A DNA stretch of 64,000 bases from Lachnospiraceae bacterium. Its GTDB lineage: Bacteria > Bacillota > Clostridia > Lachnospirales > Lachnospiraceae. The translations under genes were made by a program, and so were the position numbers. Position 1 is the stretch's first letter, and the number at the start of each line of letters is the position of its first letter. Shown here piece after piece: positions 26,504 to 34,738 of the stretch. The notes under the pieces were generated by a model, which had not been told where the DNA came from, searched no databases, and was given only the letters and a program-made list of their open reading frames with translations. The stretch spans positions 1 through 64,000 of the forward strand of contig CAADYR010000063.1 in the NCBI GenBank assembly GCA_900753305.1, read 5' to 3'.

Positions 26504-26535
26504 AAAATGGGCATCAATTGATGCCCATTTTTCAG
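26504..26535 (+). terminator. Terminator/attenuator between the binding protein and GH43 genes
   Basis: AAAATGGGCATC pairs with GATGCCCATTTTT through AATT. The perfect stem plus T tract should stop part of the transcription before the GH43 gene, 15 bp later. Confidence 0.78.
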
Positions 26536-26546
26536 AAAGGCGTAGA

Positions 26547-28181
26547 ATGAGAAATACATATAAAATAACAGCAGTTATGCTAGCGGTTATAATAGGCTGC
26601 TGTGGCTGTGCAGGTACGGTGGAACAAAACAAGGAAGAGGAAGCCGCGACAGGCATTACAGAAGAAAGTGTAACGCAGGAGGGGGAGACAGTGCAGGAGA
26701 CAAGGCAGAAGGAGGAAGCAGCACAGGAAATGACAGAGGTGTCAGTAAGCAGAGTAACTGTGCATGATCCATCGGTAGTTTATGATAAGGGAACATATTA
26801 TGTGTTTGGTTCTCATATGGCATGGGCAAAGAGTACAGATCTGATGAACTGGCAGAGCTTTACCATGAATATTAATTCTGAATACCCGGAGTTATTCGGC
26901 AGGGAATGGGAGAACTATTGCAGGACGGATACTAACCCGGAGCTGAAGGGTAATCTATGGGCGCCGGATGTTATTTACAATGAAAAAATGGGAAAATACT
27001 GCATGTATATGAGTGTGAATGGTGATGACTGGAATTCTGTCATCGTCATGCTGACAGCAGATTCTATAGAGGGACCTTATGCATATGGGGGACCAGTGGT
27101 GTATTCTGGATTTGATGCAGGAGACAAGCATCCGGCAGAGCTTACAGATGTGTATCAGGTATTGGGTGAGGGAGCGGATCTGACCAGATATCAGTCCACG
27201 ACCAACACGAAGCTTAATGCCATTGATCCCTGTGTGACCTATGATGAGGAAGGAAACCTGTGGATGGTGTTTGGTTCCTGGTTTGGCGGTATCTATCTCT
27301 TAAAACTGGATGAAGAGACGGGATTGCGTGATTATGCGACAACATATGAAACCGTACCGAATCAGTCAGATGCCTATTATGGGTATAAACTGGCAGGTGG
27401 CTGCAGCGTATCCGGCGAGGGACCGTTCATTATTTATAAGGATGGTTATTATTATCTGTTCCTTTCTTATGGTGGATTGGTGGCAGAAGGCGGTTATCAG
27501 ATCAGAATATTCCGTTCTGAGAACATAACAGGTCCATACGTGGATGAAGCGGGTAATTCGGCAGTTTATACCAGCCAGGAGAACAATCTGTTTACCAACA
27601 TTGGTGTTCGTATTATGGGCAGTTATAACTGGTCGGGCAACCGTGAGACGCGTGTCGCACAGGGACATAATTCAGCTTATGTCAGTGAAGACGGCGAGAT
27701 TTACATGGTATATCACAGTCGTTTTGCCGAGGGTAAAAATGGCATTACAGAGGCGCATGAGGTCAGAGTACAGCAGCTTTTTGTAAATGAAGCAGGCTGG
27801 CTTGTGGCAGCACCGTATGAATATACAGGAGAGCATATATCCAAGACCGGTTATGATATGGAGCAGATGTGTGGTGAATATGAATTCATTATTCATACAC
27901 CAACTACTTATTATCAGAAGGCTGGAAAAGCCACAGTAGGAATCATGCAGCCATCTCATATTACCCTGAACGAAAATGGCAGCGTGACAGGAGAATTGAC
28001 AGGAAGCTGGACCTATGAAGAAGGCAGCCCCAATATGACCATTACTCTGGATGGTGTAACGTATCAGGGTGTATTCCTGAAAATGCCAAGTGAGAAGCTT
28101 TATTTTAATCAGAAGGAACGAGAAGTGGTTATGACCTTTACGGTACTTGGCAACAATGTCACTGCATGGGGCAGTAAATAA
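26547..28181 (+). CDS. GH43 arabinanase-like surface lipoprotein
   Basis: A 544-residue lipoprotein (lipobox VIIGC, C18) with a Glu/Thr-rich spacer to about residue 68. The GH43 five-bladed propeller follows. Catalytic acids are visible: base D74 in TVHDPSVVYD, pKa-modulating D227 in AIDPCVTYD and acid E291 in SVSGEGPFI. A C-terminal beta-barrel domain (about 455-544) resembles the extra domain of Abn2-type endo-1,5-alpha-arabinanases. It would cut arabinan at the outer face of the membrane and feed the transporters encoded upstream. The exact linkage specificity within GH43 is inferred. Start supported by AAAGG 6 bases before the ATG. Confidence 0.87.
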   Translation: MRNTYKITAVMLAVIIGCCGCAGTVEQNKEEEAATGITEESVTQEGETVQETRQKEEAAQEMTEVSVSRVTVHDPSVVYDKGTYYVFGSHMAWAKSTDLMNWQSFTMNINSEYPELFGREWENYCRTDTNPELKGNLWAPDVIYNEKMGKYCMYMSVNGDDWNSVIVMLTADSIEGPYAYGGPVVYSGFDAGDKHPAELTDVYQVLGEGADLTRYQSTTNTKLNAIDPCVTYDEEGNLWMVFGSWFGGIYLLKLDEETGLRDYATTYETVPNQSDAYYGYKLAGGCSVSGEGPFIIYKDGYYYLFLSYGGLVAEGGYQIRIFRSENITGPYVDEAGNSAVYTSQENNLFTNIGVRIMGSYNWSGNRETRVAQGHNSAYVSEDGEIYMVYHSRFAEGKNGITEAHEVRVQQLFVNEAGWLVAAPYEYTGEHISKTGYDMEQMCGEYEFIIHTPTTYYQKAGKATVGIMQPSHITLNENGSVTGELTGSWTYEEGSPNMTITLDGVTYQGVFLKMPSEKLYFNQKEREVVMTFTVLGNNVTAWGSK

Positions 28182-28227
28182 AATAATACCTTGCGGAGAA
28201 TGTAATTTGCCGCAAGGTATTATTGTT
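28182..28227. terminator. Bidirectional terminator between GH43 and the ArsR-type regulator
   Basis: AATAATACCTTGCGG pairs perfectly with CCGCAAGGTATTATT around a 13-base loop, between convergent genes. Confidence 0.88.
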
Positions 28228-29170
28228 ATTCCTGATTTGTTGTTTCTGCTTCGTTCTCTTCTTCATAATAGGCTTTGATCCGAATTGCCTGATTATGGTC
28301 GCCGAAATCTTCACCAAACAGGGTACAGCCACCGCAGTTGGCAGTATCTTTGGGAACTTCAAAACGAAATGTAATATAGCTGTTATAGTCAATATTAAGA
28401 TCCTGGATGGTTGTGTTGGAAAGCTTCTTCGTGCCATCCATAAAAGTACCTTCATTATTAATGATCAGAGTCTTGAGCAGTCCATACTGATTGAGAAGTT
28501 CAGGCCACCATGCCGGTGATACATAGCCTCTTCTGGAACCATAATCACCAGGACTGATCCACATACCAAGAGATACATCATTGATAGAAAAATAAATATC
28601 AGATGGATAATCCTCATTTGTATTGGGACATTCGGAAGAAATTTCAAAGGATATATGCAGCTCTGTCAGAGTCTGACCCGGCTGTAAATGATTGGGAAGA
28701 TTGTATTCTACATATCCGCTGGTAAACCACAGAATACCTGCATTGAATCTGTCAGGAAAGGAAAATACACGGGGATCATCAAGAGAACCTATGATTTCCT
28801 TACTGGTAGCGAGTCCACAGGTAGGCGTACCATGGCATGCAGTATAGTAACCAATACGAATATCATCCGTATAACAGTGTCTGGCTTCTTTGACCGGTGC
28901 CAGATCGATCATAAGACGATCATATTTGGGACGCACGATCTTCATGGTCCCTCTTTTACCGGAAGTTGTTTTGATACGTACAAGTCCGGCCTCCTCCAGT
29001 TTGCTTACATGCATGGAGATCGCACCATTCGTCAATCCAAGAGCCTCTGCCAGGTCATTCATGCTCAGGGAATCGTTCTCATATATCATTTCCATGATTT
29101 TCAGGCGCATAGGTGTGCTAAGTGCTTTGAATACAGCCTCTGCTTCACCGATAGATTGAAAATACAGCAT
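28226..29170 (-). CDS. ArsR-type winged-helix regulator with long C-terminal domain
   Basis: A 314-residue regulator. Residues 10-85 form an ArsR-like winged helix (AVFKALSTPMRLKIMEMIYENDSLSMNDLAEALG, then GAISMHVSKLEEAGLVRI). There is no metal-binding cysteine motif in the recognition helix. Residues about 90-300 are a beta-rich domain of unknown function, about three times the size of a simple ArsR protein, and a candidate sugar sensor. It is transcribed convergently with the GH43/transporter operon from its own promoter at 29214-29242 and is the likely local regulator. The C-terminus (EEENEAETTNQE) is acidic and probably disordered. Confidence 0.8.
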   Translation of the reverse strand: MLYFQSIGEAEAVFKALSTPMRLKIMEMIYENDSLSMNDLAEALGLTNGAISMHVSKLEEAGLVRIKTTSGKRGTMKIVRPKYDRLMIDLAPVKEARHCYTDDIRIGYYTACHGTPTCGLATSKEIIGSLDDPRVFSFPDRFNAGILWFTSGYVEYNLPNHLQPGQTLTELHISFEISSECPNTNEDYPSDIYFSINDVSLGMWISPGDYGSRRGYVSPAWWPELLNQYGLLKTLIINNEGTFMDGTKKLSNTTIQDLNIDYNSYITFRFEVPKDTANCGGCTLFGEDFGDHNQAIRIKAYYEEENEAETTNQE

Positions 29171-29213
29171 TTTATCAAGTCCTTTACTATTCTTTTACTA
29201 CTTTACATTTTTA

Positions 29214-29242
29214 ATCATAATATATTTAAAATATGAAGTCAA
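29214..29242 (-). promoter_or_regulatory. Putative sigma-A promoter of the ArsR-type regulator
   Basis: On the minus strand TTGACT (29242-29237), a 17-bp spacer and TATGAT (29219-29214) precede the regulator start by 43 bases. The ribosome-binding site is AAAGGA. Confidence 0.7.
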
Positions 29243-29488
29243 TACTATAATGTTTAAGTAACAACTAAAGCAGTGCTTTGATTTTCAACGCTGACTACAA
29301 ATATGCAATATAAATAATAATAAATAAAGTGCATTTTTATTCATATTTTACTATACATCTAAAAAAAGAGTGTTATAATTATAATAACTGAAAACAATCG
29401 TTTCAAATCTTAAAAGACAGAAAAAGTAGCCTACATAGAGATTTAAAAAGAAAATAGCACGTATTGTAAAGCAAGGAGGAACAAAAAT
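29243..29488 (+). other. AT-rich intergenic region before the chemoreceptor gene
   Basis: The 318-bp gap 29171-29488 carries the regulator promoter on the minus strand and then about 245 bp of AT-rich DNA. A TATAAT occurs at 29374 without a convincing -35, and I see no sigma-D/FliA motif. The ribosome-binding site AAGGAGG lies before the ATG at 29489. No gene is seen. Confidence 0.5.
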
Positions 29489-30958
29489 ATGACACAGGAA
29501 CAGTATAAAAGAGCCAATACAGTTGTATTTCCTGTATTAACACTTGTTATGGCTTATGTATTTTTAACATTGATCGCGTATATTAAAACATACCCGGATC
29601 AGGCAACAGTGGTTAGTTACTTGCAGCTTTTCAGTTCATTAGCAGCAATTATTGTTAATGTTGCGGTTTTTGTTAGTAAAAGAAACAGCCATATTTGTGA
29701 ATATGGAATGCTGGGGTCGGCACTGGTGGTATTTTTGATCCTCAGACTGGTATCTACCACAGAAGATAACTGTATGTATGCATTCCCTATTCTTTTTACT
29801 GCGATTGTTTATCTTAATGTGAAGACGATCATATTGAGCAACGCAGTGGTTATTATAGCGAATATACTACGTCTTATTACACATTCTTCCAATCTTTATA
29901 ATGGAGGAACAAGTGGTGCAACCATGTTCGTCAGTGTTCTGGTCAGTATTCTGGTAGGATACGCATCTATCAGATGTACCAAACTTCTGGTGCAGTTCAA
30001 TAAGGAAAATATGGATGAAATCATAGAGAGTGCAAAGAAGCAAAAGGAAAGTCATAATCTTATGATTCAGGTTGCTGATAATATCATGAAACATTTCGGC
30101 GAAGCAATGGAAATGATGGGGACTCTGGAAACAAGTCTTTCCAACAGCCATACTTCCATAGAAAATATAGCTGGAAGTACTGAGAGCACAGCAGAAGCGA
30201 TTCAGGGACAGGCGCAGATTTGCGGGGAGATTCGAGAGCATGCGGAACATGCACAAAAACTGACCAATGATATGATCGTTTCCTCTGATAAAGTATCAGA
30301 TACGGTAGATGCCGGTGTGAACTCTATGCAGGAACTGGGAGATCAGGCTGATAATGTCAGCCAGTGCAGTGCTGCAATGGAGACCGTAATTGAGGAATTG
30401 ACCAAGAAGGTGGGACAGGTAGCAGGATTTGTAGATTCTATTATCAGTATTTCAAGCCAGACCAATCTGTTGGCACTGAATGCTTCTATTGAAGCAGCCA
30501 GAGCAGGAGAAGCAGGACGAGGATTCTCTGTAGTAGCAGAAGAAATCAGGACATTGTCTGAGGACACCAAGAATGCTTCAACTAACATTACAAATATAAT
30601 CAAAGAGCTGAATGAAGATACCAAGCATGTTAATGAAAGCATCAATGATTCTGTCAACAGTGTGGCAAAGCAGAACGAACTGATCGCTGAGAGTAAGGAA
30701 AGATTTGCACAGGTAGAAAGCGAAGTAAAAGTTCTTTCTGAATACATCAATGATGTAAAAAGCAGCATGGAGCAGACATTATCATCATCGAATACGATCT
30801 ACGATCATATTACCCAGCTTTCAGCTTCCAGTGAAGAAGTGGCGGCTGCTTCCTCAGAAGGTCTGGATAATTCCAATATTACGGTAGGAGAGGTAGCAAA
30901 GTGTAAGCAGATATTTGAGGCGATTTATGATTTGGCGAAGGATCTGCAGAATTATTAA
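29489..30958 (+). CDS. Methyl-accepting chemotaxis protein with polytopic membrane sensor
   Basis: A 489-residue chemoreceptor. Residues 1-175 hold about six hydrophobic helices and no extracellular ligand-binding domain. Residues 190-489 are the cytoplasmic signalling coiled coil, with the hairpin tip ISSQTNLLALNASIEAARAGEAGRGFSVVAEEIR kept intact in pieces I can read. No HAMP domain is evident. A receptor of this design senses membrane or intracellular cues, or couples to a partner. It implies a motile relative with a Che pathway encoded elsewhere. It stands alone, flanked by its own terminator. Confidence 0.92.
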   Translation: MTQEQYKRANTVVFPVLTLVMAYVFLTLIAYIKTYPDQATVVSYLQLFSSLAAIIVNVAVFVSKRNSHICEYGMLGSALVVFLILRLVSTTEDNCMYAFPILFTAIVYLNVKTIILSNAVVIIANILRLITHSSNLYNGGTSGATMFVSVLVSILVGYASIRCTKLLVQFNKENMDEIIESAKKQKESHNLMIQVADNIMKHFGEAMEMMGTLETSLSNSHTSIENIAGSTESTAEAIQGQAQICGEIREHAEHAQKLTNDMIVSSDKVSDTVDAGVNSMQELGDQADNVSQCSAAMETVIEELTKKVGQVAGFVDSIISISSQTNLLALNASIEAARAGEAGRGFSVVAEEIRTLSEDTKNASTNITNIIKELNEDTKHVNESINDSVNSVAKQNELIAESKERFAQVESEVKVLSEYINDVKSSMEQTLSSSNTIYDHITQLSASSEEVAAASSEGLDNSNITVGEVAKCKQIFEAIYDLAKDLQNY

Positions 30959-30972
30959 TTAAAATCAGAATC

Positions 30973-31007
30973 AAAGGCGAAAGCGATAGACTGCTTTCGC
31001 CTTTTTT
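30973..31007 (+). terminator. Rho-independent terminator after the chemoreceptor gene
   Basis: AAAGGCGAAAGC pairs with GCTTTCGCCTTT and is followed by a T tract, 15 bp past the stop codon. Confidence 0.88.
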
Positions 31008-31050
31008 GATACACTGAAACCATGCAGATAAATGAAAGGCAGGGAGTTAC

Positions 31051-32715
31051 GTGAAGAAAAGAAAACAATGGGGAATATTAGCAATTATTATTCTCATAAG
31101 CTGGACAGTTATTTTGTGGAAAAATATTGATTACCAGTATACATTGCAGGGAGTAGAGACAACACTGGGCAGAGAAGCCTATGCAGGGGTATCGAATTAC
31201 GAAGTAGAAGGTAATCTTTACAGGGTAAATGGCGAAGATCCTCAATTATATCTGAAGTTTCAGAAAAATATAGGAGGAATGAATCTTTATTGCTATTCCA
31301 ATACAGGAGAGGATTTGCCAGTGCAGGTCTTTTATGCGAAAGCAGGAGAGAACTATACAGAGAAACATTCCGTTAAGACAATGGTAAAAGCTGGCAGAAC
31401 ATTTTGTACTATTCCGATACCTCTGGGAGAATATGATTCTTTCAGACTGGATATTGATGGTGATTTTCTGTTGGACAGGATATTGGTGTATGAAGGTGAA
31501 ACGAAGGTAATGCCGGTGATTTCTACCGATACGGTAAGAAGTTGTTTGCTTTATTGTCCTGTTGCACTGGCTGCAATTCTGCTTATTTTCTGGGCACACA
31601 GTGTCAGAGCAGGAGAAATGGGGGCAAAAGCCTATATGAAACAATTATTTGGCACAGAGAATAACAGAACTGCCAGACAGATCCACTGGGATTATTTACG
31701 TGTGCTGGCAGCAGTACTGGTCGTATTGGCACATTCCTGTTCTCCTATGGTGGATCTGGCGGATACGGACTGGAAACGTATGCTTCTGGTCATGGGATTA
31801 ACACTTGGACTAAGCTGTAATGTCATTTATGTGATGCTGTCGGGTGCTTTGCTGCTTAATTCCAAAAGAGAAGAATCGGTGGGAATCTTCTACATCAGAA
31901 GAGCATCCAAAGTCGTTATTCCACTCATAGCCTATTATCTCTTATTGTTGTCGCTGAATGATGAAGTGAGCTTTTTACCGCCCCAAAATCTTGGCAGCGT
32001 ATGGAAACGTATTCTTACAGGTGCACCGGATGCAGGTCCGCATTTGTGGCTTATTTATACGATAGTGGCATTGTATCTGATCACACCTTTTTTCCGTGTT
32101 ATGGTGCAGCACTTAAGTGATAAAATGTTATTGTCACTTGCTGTTCTGATCATGGTCTGCAATGCGTTGACACTGTATTTGCCACTTGCCGGTGTGAATT
32201 TTGGAATTTCTACGTTCCTTGCAGGCTGGGAGGGGGTATTCCTTTTAGGGTATATTATGACACGCAGTGAAACGAGAAAATATGACAGAAAAATTATAAT
32301 AGCAGGTGTTATTTCATTTGCAACTGCAGTGATCGTTGTATTTTTTAATTCTTCCAATATGAATTATGTATATAATAATGCCATTACGCTGATTCTAATT
32401 TCCTGCGGAATTTTTGCACTGGTGCTTGGCAATACGAAATGGTTTGAAAATAAGGATAATGCCATGATCAGATTATGTTCCAAATACAGTTATGCTATTA
32501 TCCTGATCCACTGGTATGCACTTTTTGTTATTGTACAGGGCAAATTCCATGTAACTGCACTGCGTTTTGGCTGTGTGGGAGGAATTGTGGCTACAGTGGT
32601 ACTGGCTTTTGGTGTAAGCCTGGTGCTTGGCATGCTCTATGATAATACGGTAGTTATTGTATGCAGTGTTCTGTTTGATAAACTGACAGCTTTATTTCAT
32701 AAAGGACATAAATAA
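31051..32715 (+). CDS. Acyltransferase 3 family membrane protein
   Basis: A 554-residue membrane protein. A first helix (residues 9-25) is followed by an outward domain of about 140 residues and a second helix near 170-187. The acyltransferase_3 domain (about 205-545) then has ten or so helices. The family histidine is in HWDYLRVLAAVLVVLAHSC. Such enzymes transfer acetyl or other acyl groups to surface sugars or lipids; the target here is not evident. The start is a GTG preceded by GGGAG. The extra N-terminal ectodomain is uncommon for the plain family. It lies before sporulation genes but without a clear functional tie. Confidence 0.85.
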   Translation: MKKRKQWGILAIIILISWTVILWKNIDYQYTLQGVETTLGREAYAGVSNYEVEGNLYRVNGEDPQLYLKFQKNIGGMNLYCYSNTGEDLPVQVFYAKAGENYTEKHSVKTMVKAGRTFCTIPIPLGEYDSFRLDIDGDFLLDRILVYEGETKVMPVISTDTVRSCLLYCPVALAAILLIFWAHSVRAGEMGAKAYMKQLFGTENNRTARQIHWDYLRVLAAVLVVLAHSCSPMVDLADTDWKRMLLVMGLTLGLSCNVIYVMLSGALLLNSKREESVGIFYIRRASKVVIPLIAYYLLLLSLNDEVSFLPPQNLGSVWKRILTGAPDAGPHLWLIYTIVALYLITPFFRVMVQHLSDKMLLSLAVLIMVCNALTLYLPLAGVNFGISTFLAGWEGVFLLGYIMTRSETRKYDRKIIIAGVISFATAVIVVFFNSSNMNYVYNNAITLILISCGIFALVLGNTKWFENKDNAMIRLCSKYSYAIILIHWYALFVIVQGKFHVTALRFGCVGGIVATVVLAFGVSLVLGMLYDNTVVIVCSVLFDKLTALFHKGHK

Positions 32716-32762
32716 ATAAAAAATCCATATAATAAGGAATAACACAAGTTGCGCAGGTGGAT

Positions 32763-33704
32763 ATGAAGAAAGCAGCCCGTTTACTGGTCATTGTATTCTG
32801 CATTCCCTTTTTCTGCTATTTATTTATGGAAAAGGATGGCATTGTCCCGAAGGAGCAGCCTGCTGCTTCAACGGCGGGATTTACTGTAAAAGTTGAAGAG
32901 GATACAGGGGAGTTTACTTATGACCCGGAGGAGATACTTCCGCGTATCATGAAAGCAATGCTGTCCGGGCGTGGTGATGAGGCAATGTATCGAGTAGCCG
33001 CTGTCATTTGTCGTACCAATCTGGTCTATACCTGGCAGCAGGAGGGCAGACCGGATGAGATACGACTGACCAGCACAGGGCTATGCAGTTGTAAAAGAGA
33101 AACATATCATAAATCGGAGGAGGCAGAAAAACTCAAAAGTGCGGCAGCGGATACAGTTGGCATTGTACTTACGTATGAGGGTAAGGTAATACCTGCCCCC
33201 TTTTTTTATTTAAGTGCGGGTAGAACCCGTAATGCTATGGAAGTTTACGGGGATGACAGATTTCCCTATTTGCAGAGTGTAGACTGTAGTGATGACATGC
33301 AGCAGGAGGAGTTCCTTACGCTCTATGATTACCCCAAAGATGAATTTTATCAGAAATTACGCATGATAGCCGGATTTGAGAATGTACGGGAGTTATCTGA
33401 ACTGGAACTGGAACGGGAACAGACAGGATATGTACATGATATCTATTATAAAAAAGAAAACATGTTGTTACCTATACAGGATATATGTGACTCATTTGAC
33501 CTGTGCTCTCCCTGGTTTGAATGGGAAGAACGTGCACAGAGTGTGACAATACGATGTAAAGGAGCAGGTCATGGAGTCGGGTTTGATGTGAATTATGGTG
33601 AATTACTGGAAAAACAGGGAATGGATGAGTCACAGATACTGGAATATTTTTACAAAGATGTGACACTGGATAAACGATATAATGCAGCGGCAAAACCTGA
33701 CTAA
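32763..33704 (+). CDS. spoIID: SpoIID/LytB-domain protein (stage II sporulation protein D)
   Basis: A 313-residue protein with one N-terminal membrane anchor (ARLLVIVFCIPFFCYLFM) and an extracellular SpoIID domain, including the RTNLVYTW block and C-terminal KGAGHGVGFDVNYGELLEKQGMDE. SpoIID is a lytic transglycosylase that cleaves denuded peptidoglycan during engulfment of the forespore. Start choice is uncertain: ATG at 32763 lies 2 bases after AGGTGG, and an in-frame GTG lies at 32757. A CATATAAT at 32726 resembles a sigma-E -10 box. The next gene is spoIIQ-like, the usual clostridial neighbour. Confidence 0.9.
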   Translation: MKKAARLLVIVFCIPFFCYLFMEKDGIVPKEQPAASTAGFTVKVEEDTGEFTYDPEEILPRIMKAMLSGRGDEAMYRVAAVICRTNLVYTWQQEGRPDEIRLTSTGLCSCKRETYHKSEEAEKLKSAAADTVGIVLTYEGKVIPAPFFYLSAGRTRNAMEVYGDDRFPYLQSVDCSDDMQQEEFLTLYDYPKDEFYQKLRMIAGFENVRELSELELEREQTGYVHDIYYKKENMLLPIQDICDSFDLCSPWFEWEERAQSVTIRCKGAGHGVGFDVNYGELLEKQGMDESQILEYFYKDVTLDKRYNAAAKPD

Positions 33705-33800
33705 GATGTGAATAGATTTAAAAATACAGGCAATCATACTAATACGAGGTACTTGTACCTACGTCCCAAAATGCATGTTAGAGAAAGGCAAGGTGTTAGT

Positions 33801-34661
33801 ATGAATAGACGTAACAACAAACGTCCATTACAGAAGGAGAAAGTATGTATGATAGCAGCATCTGTCTTCGTGCTGTCGGCGCTTACGTTAACGGGAGTCT
33901 ATATGGCATCCCTGGGTCAATCCAAGGACGAGGATAATCGGATAGATTTTGCAAAGCTGGAGCAGCAGACACAGGAGCAGGAACTTGCGGATGAAAGATT
34001 TGCAGGAGAAGAGCAGGAACTGGGTCAGAATGATGATATGGACATTGATCCCGTGTATACGGAGGCAAATTCCCAGGGAGTAACCAATGACAGGCAAAAG
34101 GCGGATTCGTTGAGAGATGCAGGCAGAAATGATATGACGGACGCACGCTTTGGCGAAAATATTGCAGGGGAAACAGAGGCTGCCATACAGGATGAGATAA
34201 CGCAGGAAACGGCAGCTGCAGTTACAACGGCTGCACCTTCTTTTAAAGAAGGAGATATGCTGCAATGGCCTATTGTAGGAGAAGTGCTGCTGGATTACAG
34301 TATGGATAAAGCAGTATATTTTGCAACGATGCAGCAGTATCGATATAATCCGTCTATCGTAATTGCGGCAACACCGGGAGAGACGATTACGGCAGCGGCA
34401 GATGGCATTGTAAAAAAAGTGTTTTATGATCCACAGACAGGCAATAGTATTGTATTCGACCTGGGGAATGGCTATGAACTTACCTATGGACAGTTGACAG
34501 ATATTACACTTGCTGAGGGAGATCAGGTGTCGGCAGGTGATATTGTAGGCAAAGTGGCAGAGCCTACTATTTATTATTCTGTGGAAGGCAGTAATGTATA
34601 TTTTAAACTGACAAAGGATGGAGAACCCATAAATCCATTGAACAGTATGCCAAATTCATAA
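33801..34661 (+). CDS. spoIIQ: SpoIIQ-like degenerate M23/LytM membrane protein
   Basis: A 286-residue protein with one membrane helix (about 15-37), a long Gln/Glu/Asp-rich linker and a C-terminal M23/LytM fold (about 195-280). Zinc ligands are missing: the HxGIDIA-type site reads YNPSIVIAA, and the HLHFEV-type site reads NVYFKLTKDG. A catalytic peptidase is therefore unlikely, as in SpoIIQ proteins that act as a docking partner for SpoIIIAH across the septum. A GTG at 33708 would extend the frame but has no ribosome-binding site. The ATG at 33801 has AAGGTG 5 bases before it. It follows spoIID directly. Confidence 0.85.
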   Translation: MNRRNNKRPLQKEKVCMIAASVFVLSALTLTGVYMASLGQSKDEDNRIDFAKLEQQTQEQELADERFAGEEQELGQNDDMDIDPVYTEANSQGVTNDRQKADSLRDAGRNDMTDARFGENIAGETEAAIQDEITQETAAAVTTAAPSFKEGDMLQWPIVGEVLLDYSMDKAVYFATMQQYRYNPSIVIAATPGETITAAADGIVKKVFYDPQTGNSIVFDLGNGYELTYGQLTDITLAEGDQVSAGDIVGKVAEPTIYYSVEGSNVYFKLTKDGEPINPLNSMPNS

Positions 34662-34738
34662 ACGGCAGTAGTATCTTTACTTGTCACAGGAATACGTGTA
34701 CAATAAGAGAAAATCGTGAGTGCGGGGAAGGTACGCAA

